Assembly: GCA_018884025.1 (NCBI GenBank)
Contig: JAHLFB010000275.1
Location: 1 to 46,528 of the forward strand
Direction of reading: 5' to 3'
Origin: Candidatus Phocaeicola faecipullorum
GTDB taxonomy: Bacteria; Bacteroidota; Bacteroidia; Bacteroidales; Bacteroidaceae
Length of the DNA stretch: 46,528 bases
Of the stretch, positions 25,320-33,523 are shown in pieces (positions within the stretch are counted from its first letter, which is position 1; every line of letters starts with the position of its first letter). A program made the position numbers and the translations under genes. Under the pieces are notes generated by a model. That model did no database searches. It had not been told where the DNA came from and was given only the letters and a program-made list of their open reading frames with translations.

Positions 25320-26456
25320 ATGGAAGAAGAAAAACTTGTAACGCTTGCTATCTTGACTTATTCCAAAGCCCAGATATTAAAGAATGTATTGGAAAATGAA
25401 GGTATAGAGGCATATATACATAATGTAAACTTAATACAGCCTGTAATATCTTCGGGAGTAAGAATACGTATAAAGGAGAGTGATTTGCCTCGTGCTTTGG
25501 CTATAATTGAAAGTTCCGCATGGCTGGCAGAAGATGTGGTAAAGGAGAATACCAGAGATACTGAGAAGAAACATAAGTCGGCTTCAATCCTTATTCCTGT
25601 GGATTTTTCTGAAAACTCATTGAAGGCTTGTAAATTCGGATTGAATTTTGCGGCTCAGATAAATGTTGAGGTGGTATTGATGCATGTCTATTTTAGCCCG
25701 GTTTATATGCCTAGTCTGCAGTATGCTACTGAAGGATATGGAATGCCGTATGAGGCAGAATTAGGTATCAAGAGTATGCTCGATAATGTACATAACAGGT
25801 TGAAAGAGCTTACTGATAATATAGACAAGTTGATGGCCGATAAGGAAATACCTGAAGTGAAATATACATGCTTGTTGCGTGAAGGAATTCCTGAGGAGGA
25901 GATTTTGGCGTATGCACGCGAGGAATCTCCATTGATGATTGTCATGGGTACTCGTGGAGAGAATATGACAGAATATGGCCTTATGGGAAGCGTTACGGCT
26001 GAAGTTATTGAGCGTAGTCCGGTGTTTGTATATTCTATACCGGAGGAGGCAAAGCTTACAAATTTCAAGGAAATAAACAAAGTGGCGTTCATGACAAGTT
26101 TTGACCAAAGAGACTTGATAGCATTTGACTCGCTTATAACTACATTCAAGGATTATAATTTTGAGATATATTTTATTCACTTGAATTCCAATGAGGATAA
26201 ACGTACATGGAATGAAATCAAACTTTCAGGTATAAAAGAGTATTTCCACAAGCAATATCCTAATCTTAAGATAAACTATAGCCTGGTGACAGAGGATAGT
26301 TTCTTCAATAATCTTGATGATTATGTGAAGGAACAAAACATAGACGTTTTATGTGTATCAAATTACAAGAGAAATGTTTTTGCGCGTCTGTTTAATCCTA
26401 GCATAGCGAAGAAAATGATATTCCATTCCAGGACTCCTATTCTTGTTATCAAGTAG
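25320..26456 (+). CDS. DUF2007 plus tandem UspA-domain protein
   Basis: The 378-aa cytoplasmic protein has an N-terminal DUF2007-like domain of about 70 residues (LAILTYSKAQILKNVLENEGIEAYIHN). Two universal-stress domains follow. The first (about 90-240) starts ILIPVDFSENSLKA and has the ATP-loop-like MVMGTRGENMTEYGLMGSVTAEVIERSPV (GTRG, then GS). The second (about 245-378) is degenerate and lacks a clear G-x2-G-x9-GS motif. Tandem Usp proteins of this type sense or respond to stress, often with ATP bound to only one domain. DUF2007 is linked to signal transduction by annotation only. The gene ends in a bidirectional terminator with the tRNA pair. Confidence 0.85.
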   Translation: MEEEKLVTLAILTYSKAQILKNVLENEGIEAYIHNVNLIQPVISSGVRIRIKESDLPRALAIIESSAWLAEDVVKENTRDTEKKHKSASILIPVDFSENSLKACKFGLNFAAQINVEVVLMHVYFSPVYMPSLQYATEGYGMPYEAELGIKSMLDNVHNRLKELTDNIDKLMADKEIPEVKYTCLLREGIPEEEILAYAREESPLMIVMGTRGENMTEYGLMGSVTAEVIERSPVFVYSIPEEAKLTNFKEINKVAFMTSFDQRDLIAFDSLITTFKDYNFEIYFIHLNSNEDKRTWNEIKLSGIKEYFHKQYPNLKINYSLVTEDSFFNNLDDYVKEQNIDVLCVSNYKRNVFARLFNPSIAKKMIFHSRTPILVIK

Positions 26457-26464
26457 TGATAAAT

Positions 26465-26499
26465 AAAAAAGATGATGTAACTAATACATCATCTTTTTT
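26465..26499. terminator. Bidirectional terminator between usp and tRNA genes
   Basis: 26465-26479 and 26485-26499 are complementary over 15 bases (AAAAAAGATGATGTA as the left arm), with A- and T-runs at both ends. Confidence 0.9.
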
Positions 26500-26500
26500 G

Positions 26501-26574
26501 TGACCGCGACAGGATTCAAACCTGTAACCGGCTGATCCGTAGTCAGCTACTCTATTCAGTTGAGCTACGCGGCC
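26501..26574 (-). tRNA. tRNA-Arg (anticodon ACG), copy 1
   Basis: The 74-base minus-strand gene runs from the acceptor GGCCGCG to discriminator A, with CCA not encoded. It has D-stem GCTC/GAGT, anticodon loop CTACGGA (anticodon ACG, read as ICG after deamination), and T-arm ACAGG-TTTGAAT-CCTGT. The acceptor pairs fully with one G-U. It is identical to the copy at 26610-26683 and second in transcription order. Confidence 0.96.
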
Positions 26575-26609
26575 AAACATTTTATTTGTTTGTTAAGGAA
26601 GTAAGAGAG

Positions 26610-26683
26610 TGACCGCGACAGGATTCAAACCTGTAACCGGCTGATCCGTAGTCAGCTACTCTATTCAGTTGAGCTACGCGGCC
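26610..26683 (-). tRNA. tRNA-Arg (anticodon ACG), copy 2
   Basis: The sequence is identical to the neighbouring tRNA-Arg(ACG) across all 74 bases, with the same cloverleaf. It is promoter-proximal: a full-consensus promoter lies at 26708-26739. The two genes are separated by 35 bases and should be processed from one precursor. Confidence 0.96.
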
Positions 26684-26707
26684 ATGTCTCGTTTTTCTTA
26701 ACGGGTG

Positions 26708-26739
26708 CAAAGGTATGGATATTTTTTATACTGTGCAAA
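26708..26739 (-). promoter_or_regulatory. Promoter of the tRNA-Arg pair (TTTG-N20-TACCTTTG)
   Basis: On the minus strand TTTG (complement of 26736-26739) and TACCTTTG (complement of 26708-26715) are 20 bases apart, an exact match to the consensus. It starts about 25 bases before the first tRNA. Confidence 0.8.
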
Positions 26740-26779
26740 TGTTTCTATGATTTTTTTTGCTTTTATGCGGAAAAAAGTG

Positions 26780-29092
26780 TTATTGCATGAATCTTTCGCC
26801 AAAAATCTGCCATCCTAATGATATTCCTGCGTTCCAGTTTCTGTTTGGTGAGCTATAATAGTTAAGATATCCGCTTACTGAACCGAATGGTAATCTTACT
26901 ACCAATGCCAGATCTCCCATATATTCAAATTTGCTGAACATCTTTCCATATGTAGCTTTATTTGTTTCATTACAGTTTATAGGGAAAATAGGTACGAAGC
27001 CATATAGACCTAATCTGGCATGTATCATATTGTTGAATTTATAGATAGGTATAACTCCAGCTCCAATAAACTGGTTTGCACGGAAAGCCTCGTTATAGCT
27101 TATTTTACTGTGTGTAGTAGGCGAAAACTCACCTGCCTGCATCATTGTTGCCCTGTAATTGTTGCTGAAATTGCGTGATGAATAATATGCGTTTACATAT
27201 GACCCAAGAGATACACGTCTGCCTAATCGAAAATACTTTTCTACTTCATACGAAATTTGCAACCACGCTTGTTTGTATTTGAAGTTTCCGTCGTATGGAT
27301 CAGTGCCAGTTCCCTGCTTGAAAGTTTCTGCACCCCAATATATATTGGCTGCCAGCCTTTCCTTTTTCCCGCTTACTGCAAAAAGTTTGCTGTCCAGCGT
27401 GTTGCCTTCCAGGGCGACAGAGCCTCCTAAAATCTTGTATTCGCTTTTATCTCTTGCGCTGTTTGTAAAATCTATCACGTTAGTCTGGAAATACTGATCA
27501 GCTAAAGTTGCCATTCCTACACCAAATTCAGCTTTATGCTTGCTCAGGAAAGGCATGTTTATGTATGCTTTTATAAATTTCTCGTTCTTTTTATTGAATA
27601 TTGGGCTGTTCTTCTGGTTGAAGAAATTTTTTGTCTGGCTTTTATAATCGAATGATGACAACGACAAAATCATCCTGAACGATGTAGGAATTTCGGTAGG
27701 GAAGTCTATTCGCCCTGTCATTTGCAGGTTATTGTATATTTCGCCCAGTTGTCCTTCAAGTGCAAATTCTTTGAAGAATTTCCCTAAGTTATGATAAGAC
27801 GCTCCCAGATAAATCTGGTTTGCACCGTTTGACCCCACATTACCACCTATTCTTACGGACATGTCCTCTGCCATTTTTACATCGAGTATGAGTGTAAATG
27901 TGCTGTCGTTATAGTTGTATTTTGCATGTGGAAGTATTTCAGATATCATATTGTCTGACAGTAACCTGAAATATCCTTTCCTTAGTTCTTCCATGCCGAA
28001 TATCTCATTGTCATTGGCATGAAATCCGCGCATTATATATTTCTTTTGCTGATCGTTCGTTCCGTTTATCTCTATTTTCTTGAATTTGAATTCAGGCATT
28101 TCCCTCTTGAAGTCAATGCGTTTTTTTTCAAGAATCCTGTAGTTTGTTCGCCTTGAAATCCTTTGTTTGATAGAATCCATCAACTGTATTGTCCTTTTAT
28201 AGCCGATGTCGTGTAACTCATCGTATCTGTCGAAGTCCATGAGTCCTACATCGGTGTATTTAAAGGTCATCAATATACCCAGCGAGTCCGGTATGGAATA
28301 ATCGGTTTTCTGCATTACCATATTTTCCAGTTGTCCCATTATGTCACCTTCTTTAGGTTTGCTCGGATTTGAACTGACAACACTTCCTATGATGATATCC
28401 GGATGGAAATCATTTATCATTGTTGAGACCGGGAAATTGTCGTATATTCCTCCGTCGTATGCCAGCACAGAATCTATTTCTATGGGTTTGAACATTCCAG
28501 GGAAACTCATTGATGCCCTTACTGCGTCTCCAAGGTCACCACTGCCCATTATTAAAGGTCTTTTATTGTACACATCGGATGCGACACATCTGAAAGGGAC
28601 AAAAAGATTGTCGAAGTTTCCTCCACACTTTGCCGTAGCCTGTGCGTACAGTTCTACGAATACAATATTCATGTGCATTGGATCAACGACGCTTGACGGC
28701 AGAAACTTTGTTTTTACCTTTTTGGCCATTTTCATTTTCGAGAGGCGAATATTGACAAATTCAGGGGTAGGAGGGTTCATTTTGAAGTAATACATATATT
28801 CCTCTTCTATTCCTCCCGATGAATACCATTTCTTGAAGTCCGGCGATTTTATCATTTTTTCCATATCGTCCGGAGAGTATCCCATGGCATATAATGAGCC
28901 TACTATTGCTCCCATGGATGTTCCGGTGATATAGTCTATAGGAATATTGTTTTCTTCCAACGCACGTATTATTCCTATATGTGTCATTCCCTTAGCTCCA
29001 CCTCCGCTGAGAACCAGTCCTACCTTTTGTGCCCTGACAGGACATGCAATAAGGAATACCAGGAAAAATATCAGTGCATATGCTTTTCTCAT
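26780..29092 (-). CDS. Patatin-like phospholipase with C-terminal outer-membrane barrel
   Basis: The 770-aa protein starts at ATG 29092 with a signal peptide (to about residue 21, PVRAQ). The longer open frame to 29131 adds 13 residues that would spoil it. The patatin domain shows the oxyanion loop SGGGAKG (29-35), the nucleophile elbow GTSMG (Ser59) and the catalytic DGG (Asp213). A POTRA-like segment lies at about 330-405. The last 350 residues look like a 16-strand BamA/TpsB-type barrel ending in GWQIFGERFMQ. This is the PlpD-like (type Vd) layout: a secreted or surface-displayed lipase attached to its own barrel. In Bacteroidota the lipase may stay anchored. Substrate unknown. Confidence 0.88.
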   Translation of the reverse strand: MRKAYALIFFLVFLIACPVRAQKVGLVLSGGGAKGMTHIGIIRALEENNIPIDYITGTSMGAIVGSLYAMGYSPDDMEKMIKSPDFKKWYSSGGIEEEYMYYFKMNPPTPEFVNIRLSKMKMAKKVKTKFLPSSVVDPMHMNIVFVELYAQATAKCGGNFDNLFVPFRCVASDVYNKRPLIMGSGDLGDAVRASMSFPGMFKPIEIDSVLAYDGGIYDNFPVSTMINDFHPDIIIGSVVSSNPSKPKEGDIMGQLENMVMQKTDYSIPDSLGILMTFKYTDVGLMDFDRYDELHDIGYKRTIQLMDSIKQRISRRTNYRILEKKRIDFKREMPEFKFKKIEINGTNDQQKKYIMRGFHANDNEIFGMEELRKGYFRLLSDNMISEILPHAKYNYNDSTFTLILDVKMAEDMSVRIGGNVGSNGANQIYLGASYHNLGKFFKEFALEGQLGEIYNNLQMTGRIDFPTEIPTSFRMILSLSSFDYKSQTKNFFNQKNSPIFNKKNEKFIKAYINMPFLSKHKAEFGVGMATLADQYFQTNVIDFTNSARDKSEYKILGGSVALEGNTLDSKLFAVSGKKERLAANIYWGAETFKQGTGTDPYDGNFKYKQAWLQISYEVEKYFRLGRRVSLGSYVNAYYSSRNFSNNYRATMMQAGEFSPTTHSKISYNEAFRANQFIGAGVIPIYKFNNMIHARLGLYGFVPIFPINCNETNKATYGKMFSKFEYMGDLALVVRLPFGSVSGYLNYYSSPNRNWNAGISLGWQIFGERFMQ

Positions 29093-29135
29093 ACTGTTGT
29101 CATGTAATGATTTTGTTGTGTAATTGTACAATTAT

Positions 29136-29143
29136 CAAAGATA
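29136..29143 (-). promoter_or_regulatory. -7 box of the patatin gene promoter (TATCTTTG on minus strand)
   Basis: CAAAGATA on the plus strand gives TATCTTTG on the minus strand, the canonical -7 box, 43 bases before the ATG at 29092. The -33 element is not clear. Confidence 0.55.
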
Positions 29144-29212
29144 CTCAAAATTTAAATCTAAGGCGAATTATAACTGGAATTTTTTTATTGTTTGACGTAA
29201 AATCGTATTTGT

Positions 29213-30262
29213 TTATCCTAGCCAATATTTGCTTGAAGGTATGTATGATAATACTTTTATTGTCAAATAAACAGATATGAAAGTACATATAGATATTAAA
29301 GGGACTGATACCAGGGTATTTTCAAAATATGGAGAAAAAATTCCATAATATAGGTTTAGGAGCATTATATGTGCCAGATACATTCCGTAACTTTTTTGTG
29401 ATATATCACTGATTATTTTTCCCGCAATATTGTTGCCTTTCCATCTTATATGAGTAAACAATGAGAATGTTCCCCATGCTAGCAGCGCTATATTGGCAGT
29501 GCAAAATCCCCAACTTAGTTCGAGTTCCGGAATGATGGATGCCGTATTTATTCGTGAACAGAAAATATAGGCTGTTACAGCATAACCGCTCACAGCTATC
29601 GCTAATGATGTGACAAGTCCAAGACTACCATATCGCTTTATATAGTAGCCTAATATCATATATCCTACGAAACCGTTGAAGTAATAGAAAGCCGGAGTAG
29701 GATTCCAGAAACACTCTCCTAAAATTTGCGGGAATACAATATGTATGTACGGTATCAGTGTTGTGGCTCCCCAAAGCAGGAGATAACCCTGTATTTCTCT
29801 TTTTGAGCAGCTGTTTAGCCATGGGGACAGGATTGGAACAAGAAGGTACAGCCCTATAAGCATGTAAATATACCATAAATGTCCTACCTCAACACCGAAA
29901 TTTACAGGAATGTTTATTATGTGTGTCAAGGCTTGTAACCATGTTTCGTCTTTGGTAAATACATAATATATGGCATATAGCGCACACCATGTTATGAATG
30001 GGTATAGTATTCTTGTGAATCTTTTTTTAAGAAAATCGTGTGTAGTGGTTTTCATTGGCAGTAGCAGGTAGCCTGATATCATTACGAATAGCGGAACAGA
30101 AATGCGTGCGATACTGGTCATAATTCCTATCCTGAAAGTATTATCTCCGGTTACTACAGTCCCGTTTTCTCCAATATAGAAAAATTCGCTTGCGTGTTGA
30201 TGGATTACTAAATAACATGCCATTACTCTTAGCAGGTCTAAGGTGAAATTCCTGTTTTTCAT
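29213..30262 (-). CDS. Acyltransferase family 3 membrane protein
   Basis: The 349-aa integral membrane protein has about ten helices. It starts MKNRNFTLDLLRVMACYLVIHQHASEF, which carries the conserved Arg (LLRV) and catalytic-type His (VIHQHA) of acyltransferase-3 enzymes. These transfer acetyl or similar groups to surface sugars or peptidoglycan. The start is placed at ATG 30262 because the open frame to 30373 runs through the htpG terminator and this gene's own -7 box. No glycan cluster adjoins, so the acceptor is unknown. Confidence 0.88.
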   Translation of the reverse strand: MKNRNFTLDLLRVMACYLVIHQHASEFFYIGENGTVVTGDNTFRIGIMTSIARISVPLFVMISGYLLLPMKTTTHDFLKKRFTRILYPFITWCALYAIYYVFTKDETWLQALTHIINIPVNFGVEVGHLWYIYMLIGLYLLVPILSPWLNSCSKREIQGYLLLWGATTLIPYIHIVFPQILGECFWNPTPAFYYFNGFVGYMILGYYIKRYGSLGLVTSLAIAVSGYAVTAYIFCSRINTASIIPELELSWGFCTANIALLAWGTFSLFTHIRWKGNNIAGKIISDISQKSYGMYLAHIMLLNLYYGIFSPYFENTLVSVPLISICTFISVYLTIKVLSYIPSSKYWLG

Positions 30263-30300
30263 TGTTTGCTTTTTTATCTGTTTGTGATGATATAATACTA

Positions 30301-30308
30301 CAAAAGTA
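30301..30308 (-). promoter_or_regulatory. -7 box of the acyltransferase promoter (TACTTTTG on minus strand)
   Basis: CAAAAGTA on the plus strand reads TACTTTTG on the minus strand, a full match to TAnnTTTG, 38 bases before the ATG at 30262. No clear -33 element. Confidence 0.5.
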
Positions 30309-30342
30309 TAAATTTTTATATATCTATTCTTCACATGGTGAT

Positions 30343-30386
30343 AAAAAATAAGGGCAATGCCATTGCGTTTCAAATGACATTGCCCT
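30343..30386 (-). terminator. Intrinsic terminator of htpG
   Basis: 30351-30364 and 30373-30386 pair over 14 positions with one mismatch (outer AGGGCAATG). On the minus strand the hairpin is followed by TTATTTTTT. It separates htpG from the acyltransferase. Confidence 0.85.
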
Positions 30387-30409
30387 GAATATTAGAGATA
30401 GTGTTTGTG

Positions 30410-32455
30410 TCAGATCATTTCTATGCTTCTCTTTACGAAGTTTATAAGAGCTTCGCCTTTCAGCATACCGTTCTGTAGTAATGCCAGGTCTATAAGCTGA
30501 TGAACAACCTTGTTTCCTGCGGCGTATTCGTTCAGGATGCTGTTCTTCAGGTTCTTCTGCTCGTCGAGCTTCTTTTCAACGTCTTTCAGCTCGTCTTTTT
30601 CTGCTACCGGAATTTCTTCATCCTTCTTGCCTTCGTGAGCCTTGCGGAGTTCGTTTTCCCTGAGCGACAGAATTGCGATTTCTGATTCTACCGGAACAAG
30701 TTTCTCTGCACAAGCACTTTCAGTGTCGGCCAGAACCTGTTTGATAAGCTTGTGGTCGCTGTTCAGTACCAGACTGTACATGTCAGGCATTTCTCCGTAG
30801 AAACTCATGCCCGGCTGTATGTTTGCCATTTCCTTCATACGGCGCATATATTCAGCCTGAGTGATGATTATCGGAGAACCGTTTTCGCCCATAGCCTGAG
30901 TCTCTACATGGAACTCTGTTTTCTGCAGTTTTGGCATCTGTCCGCTGAATACAGTAGAAAGAATGTTGCGTTTGTCTTCTTTCAGTTCTTCGCCTTTCTG
31001 CTCTTCCTTAACAATCAGACGGTCTATAACATCGCTGTCCACACGTGTGAAACGGCTCTTTTCCAGTTTCTGTTCCAGCATGTTTATCATCGGAACATCA
31101 AGCTGTCCGTCCATCATCAGTACGTTGTAGCCTTTGTTTACAGCAGCGTCAATATATGCATACTGTTCGTCGCGGTTATTGGCGTAAAGATATATTAGGT
31201 TGCCATCCTTGTCTGTCTGGTTTCCGCTGATAAGAGTCTTGTATTCTTCCTGAGTGTAATATTTGCCTTCGGTATCTTTGAACAGAGCAAACTTGTCAGC
31301 TTTAGAATAGAAATCTTCCTGAGTAAGCATTCCGTAATTAATGAAAATCTTAAGGTCATCCCATTTGTTTTCAAATTCCTTACGGTCGTTCTTGAAGATA
31401 GACTGAAGTCTGTCGGCTACCTTCTTGGTGATATATGTAGAGATTTTCTTTACGTTAGAGTCGCTCTGCAAGTATGAACGTGAAACGTTAAGCGGAATAT
31501 CCGGAGAGTCGATTACACCATGAAGCAATGTCAGGAAGTCCGGAACGATACCTTCTACTGAGTCAGTTACATATACCTGGTTGCAGTATAACTGAATCTT
31601 GTTCTTCTGCAAGTCGATGTTGCTCTTTATTTTCGGGAAGTAGAGCACACCGGTCAAGTTGAACGGATAGTCAACGTTCAGGTGTATCCAGAACAGAGGT
31701 TCGTCCGACATAGGGTAGAGGTCACGATAGAACTTCTTGTAGTCCTCATCCTTCAGTTCGCTTGGCTTCTTTGTCCAGATTGGGCAAGTATCGTTTATTA
31801 TATTATCTTCTTCAGTATCAACCTGCTTGCCATCCTTCCATTCTTTCTTTTTACCGAATGCTACAGGCACAGCCAGGAAGCGGCAATATTTGTTCAACAA
31901 TCCTTTCAGACGGCTTTCTTCAAGAAATTCCTTGCAGTCATCATCTATGTAAAGTATGATATCTGTACCACGGTCTGCCTTTTCAGTTTCCTCAAGAGTA
32001 AACTCAGGGCTACCGTCGCAAGTCCATTTAACAGCCTGTGCGCCTTCCTGATATGATTTGGTAACGATTTCCACTTTCTTTGCTACCATGAAGGCAGAGT
32101 AGAATCCCAAACCGAAGTGACCGATAATAGCGTTAGCATCGTCTTTGTATTTTGCGAGGAAGTCGTTAGCACCAGAGAATGCTATCTGGTTGATGTACTT
32201 GTCTATTTCCTCAGCTGTAAGACCAAGACCACGGTCAGAGATGACGATAGTATCATTTTCTGCCTTTACTCTGATGGTAAGGTCGCCAAGTTCTCCCTTG
32301 AATTCACCTTTTGAAGCAAGAGTTTTCAGTTTCTGAGTTGCATCTACTGCATTTGAAACGAGTTCGCGCAAGAAAATTTCATGGTCGCTGTATAAGAACT
32401 TCTTTATGATGGGGAATATGTTTTCTGTAGTAACCCCGATATTACCTTTTTGCAT
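30410..32455 (-). CDS. htpG: Hsp90-family chaperone HtpG
   Basis: This ATP-dependent cytoplasmic chaperone is 681 aa. The GHKL ATPase domain shows ELVSNAVDA (near 34), DRGLGLT (near 84-90, in place of the more usual DNGIGM) and GHFGLGFYSAFMVA (near 115). The middle domain contains the catalytic-loop arginine region (LPLNVSRSYLQ: here IPLNVSRSYLQ). The C-terminal dimerisation domain is followed by a charged acidic/lysine stretch (EGKKDEEIPVAEKDELKD) and a final helical segment ending FVKRSIEMI. The length is longer than E. coli HtpG (about 624 aa), as usual for Bacteroidota. No CIRCE-like element is visible upstream; the inverted repeat near 32490 is the only candidate operator. Confidence 0.95.
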   Translation of the reverse strand: MQKGNIGVTTENIFPIIKKFLYSDHEIFLRELVSNAVDATQKLKTLASKGEFKGELGDLTIRVKAENDTIVISDRGLGLTAEEIDKYINQIAFSGANDFLAKYKDDANAIIGHFGLGFYSAFMVAKKVEIVTKSYQEGAQAVKWTCDGSPEFTLEETEKADRGTDIILYIDDDCKEFLEESRLKGLLNKYCRFLAVPVAFGKKKEWKDGKQVDTEEDNIINDTCPIWTKKPSELKDEDYKKFYRDLYPMSDEPLFWIHLNVDYPFNLTGVLYFPKIKSNIDLQKNKIQLYCNQVYVTDSVEGIVPDFLTLLHGVIDSPDIPLNVSRSYLQSDSNVKKISTYITKKVADRLQSIFKNDRKEFENKWDDLKIFINYGMLTQEDFYSKADKFALFKDTEGKYYTQEEYKTLISGNQTDKDGNLIYLYANNRDEQYAYIDAAVNKGYNVLMMDGQLDVPMINMLEQKLEKSRFTRVDSDVIDRLIVKEEQKGEELKEDKRNILSTVFSGQMPKLQKTEFHVETQAMGENGSPIIITQAEYMRRMKEMANIQPGMSFYGEMPDMYSLVLNSDHKLIKQVLADTESACAEKLVPVESEIAILSLRENELRKAHEGKKDEEIPVAEKDELKDVEKKLDEQKNLKNSILNEYAAGNKVVHQLIDLALLQNGMLKGEALINFVKRSIEMI

Positions 32456-32492
32456 ATGTCTTTATGTTTTTATATTAATAAATCATTTATGT

Positions 32493-32511
32493 TCGGTTGG
32501 TTGTCAACCGA
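32493..32511. promoter_or_regulatory. Inverted repeat in front of htpG
   Basis: TCGGTTG and CAACCGA flank a 5-base centre, 38 bases upstream of the htpG start codon. The position suits an operator or a 5' UTR hairpin. It does not match the CIRCE sequence. Function is inferred from position only. Confidence 0.35.
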
Positions 32512-32523
32512 TGTTGGTATATG

Positions 32524-32680
32524 CAAAAAAAATGCCAACATATGAGATACTGACATAATGTCATAGTTGGCGTATTTTCTTTTTTAATTGAGTCATGCTA
32601 TGCTAAACATAAATGGCTTGAGATTTGAATTTTCATGTGCAATGATACGACTCGATTTGAAAATTAAAATCTCAACGAAT
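32524..32680 (-). ncRNA. Candidate small RNA or leader upstream of htpG
   Basis: On the minus strand a long hairpin (complement of 32658-32674 pairing with 32619-32635, 17 bp with one mismatch, 22-base loop) is followed about 50 bases later by a second hairpin. The second has outer arms GCCAAC/GTTGGC (32534-32539, 32566-32571) and inner TGACAT/ATGTCA (32551-32563). It ends in eight T residues, as an intrinsic terminator does. No open frame of note is inside. It could be a stand-alone RNA or a structured htpG leader with an attenuator. No consensus promoter is clear; a near match TATCATTG lies inside the first hairpin loop. Confidence 0.3.
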
Positions 32681-32846
32681 TAGTGAATGTGATTTTGTAA
32701 TTAAATAGTCTTATATTGTGATGTCTTGTTCTTATTTTAATTTTTATAGTGTGTATTATGATTGTAAATGTGGCTTATTTGTGTTATTGTGATAATTGTA
32801 AAATGATGACGTTGCTGTCTAATCTGAAGAATTTATACTTTATAAA

Positions 32847-32886
32847 GAAAATGCCTCGTCATTCGATTTAAAATGACGAAGCATTT
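32847..32886 (-). terminator. Hairpin terminator after the thioredoxin gene
   Basis: 32849-32863 and 32871-32885 form a 15-bp stem with one mismatch (TCGTCATT/AATGACGA core). The minus strand continues with TTTTCTTTATA. A third, partial copy of the arm (ACGACGAAGCGTTT, about 32895-32908) lies between the hairpin and the gene. Confidence 0.65.
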
Positions 32887-32944
32887 AAAGCAAAACGACG
32901 AAGCGTTTCAAAATCATTTAATCAGGAAATCATTGATGGCTTTT

Positions 32945-33364
32945 TTAGAGTTCCTTCTTTAGCAAGACGCCCTGTGCCATTTGCGGTATCTCGTCCATAG
33001 GTCTGAACAGTGGTGTAGGGAGGCTTGTTATTCCGAAAGCCGCTGCCAGTTCCCGTTCCTCGTCAGTGTTCACCTTATATATTATTATGTCGTCATTGTA
33101 TTTCTCGGCAAGACTTTCCAGTGTGGGCGACAGCATTCGGCACGGTCCGCACCAGTCGGCATAAAAATCTATGATGGCAGGTTTCTTGCCGTTATACACC
33201 CATTTGTCGGGATTTTTCTCATAATCATATATCTTTTTCAGGAAATTGGATTTCCCGATATGTATTACTTTCCCGTAGTTGCTGTCTTCCCCGGCCGTTG
33301 ATTGTGCGTTTAATGAGTATGCCATGATAAAAATTGGGACAAAAAACAATAGTAACTTTTTCAT
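32945..33364 (-). CDS. Periplasmic thioredoxin-like protein, C-terminus frameshifted
   Basis: The 139-aa protein has a signal peptide (to about residue 20, SLNAQ) and a thioredoxin domain with the active site ADWCGPCRM (Cys72, Cys75) and cis-proline region TSLPTPLF. It would act as a thiol:disulfide reductase in the periplasm. The frame stops right after QGVLLKKEL. One base downstream, in a different frame, the expected last helix continues as TLKKAINDFLIK to a TGA at 32914-32916. A single lost A in a GGAAACTC-like sequence explains this. The loop FRPMDEIPQ also departs from the usual F-PMDG-PQ form. Losing the last helix may destabilise the protein. Confidence 0.85.
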   Translation of the reverse strand: MKKLLLFFVPIFIMAYSLNAQSTAGEDSNYGKVIHIGKSNFLKKIYDYEKNPDKWVYNGKKPAIIDFYADWCGPCRMLSPTLESLAEKYNDDIIIYKVNTDEERELAAAFGITSLPTPLFRPMDEIPQMAQGVLLKKEL

Positions 33365-33433
33365 TTTATAACTTAAACAAATTTCAAAATTTCAAAAAAT
33401 GTTGGAATATTTTTTTATAATAAAAAAAAATGC

Positions 33434-33472
33434 TAAATTTATGCGCGTGTTAAGAAAGTATTATATAATACT
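33434..33472 (+). promoter_or_regulatory. Possible promoter and palindromic operator of lipoprotein A
   Basis: TAAATTTA (33434-33441) is one base off the -7 consensus, with a T-run about 20 bases upstream. A perfect 16-base palindrome, AGTATTATATAATACT, sits at 33457-33472, just after the expected start site and 52 bases before the ATG. It may be an operator or form a hairpin in the leader. Confidence 0.35.
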
Positions 33473-33523
33473 GTACAACCGCAATTAACAAACCTTTTAA
33501 ATTTAATACTTAAAAATCTAATT

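Larger units (their letters stand above)
32456..32913. other. Non-coding gap between htpG and the thioredoxin gene
   Basis: No convincing protein gene is seen in these 458 bases. From left to right there is a 7-bp inverted repeat TCGGTTG-N5-CAACCGA (32493-32511); a terminator-like hairpin that reads correctly on the minus strand (32524-32571); a 17-bp inverted repeat with one mismatch (32619-32635 with 32658-32674); an AT-rich stretch; and the thioredoxin gene's terminator (32847-32886). The hairpin-plus-terminator order on the minus strand could be a small RNA gene. Confidence 0.5.

Noticed and set aside
26501-26683. tRNA pair as an integration site for the neighbouring genes
   Set aside because: The second copy is a complete functional gene with its promoter in front; no integrase or partial tRNA copy is visible.
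30263-30373. N-terminal extension of the acyltransferase to 30373
   Set aside because: It overlaps the htpG terminator and a -7 box; the family start motif begins at 30262.
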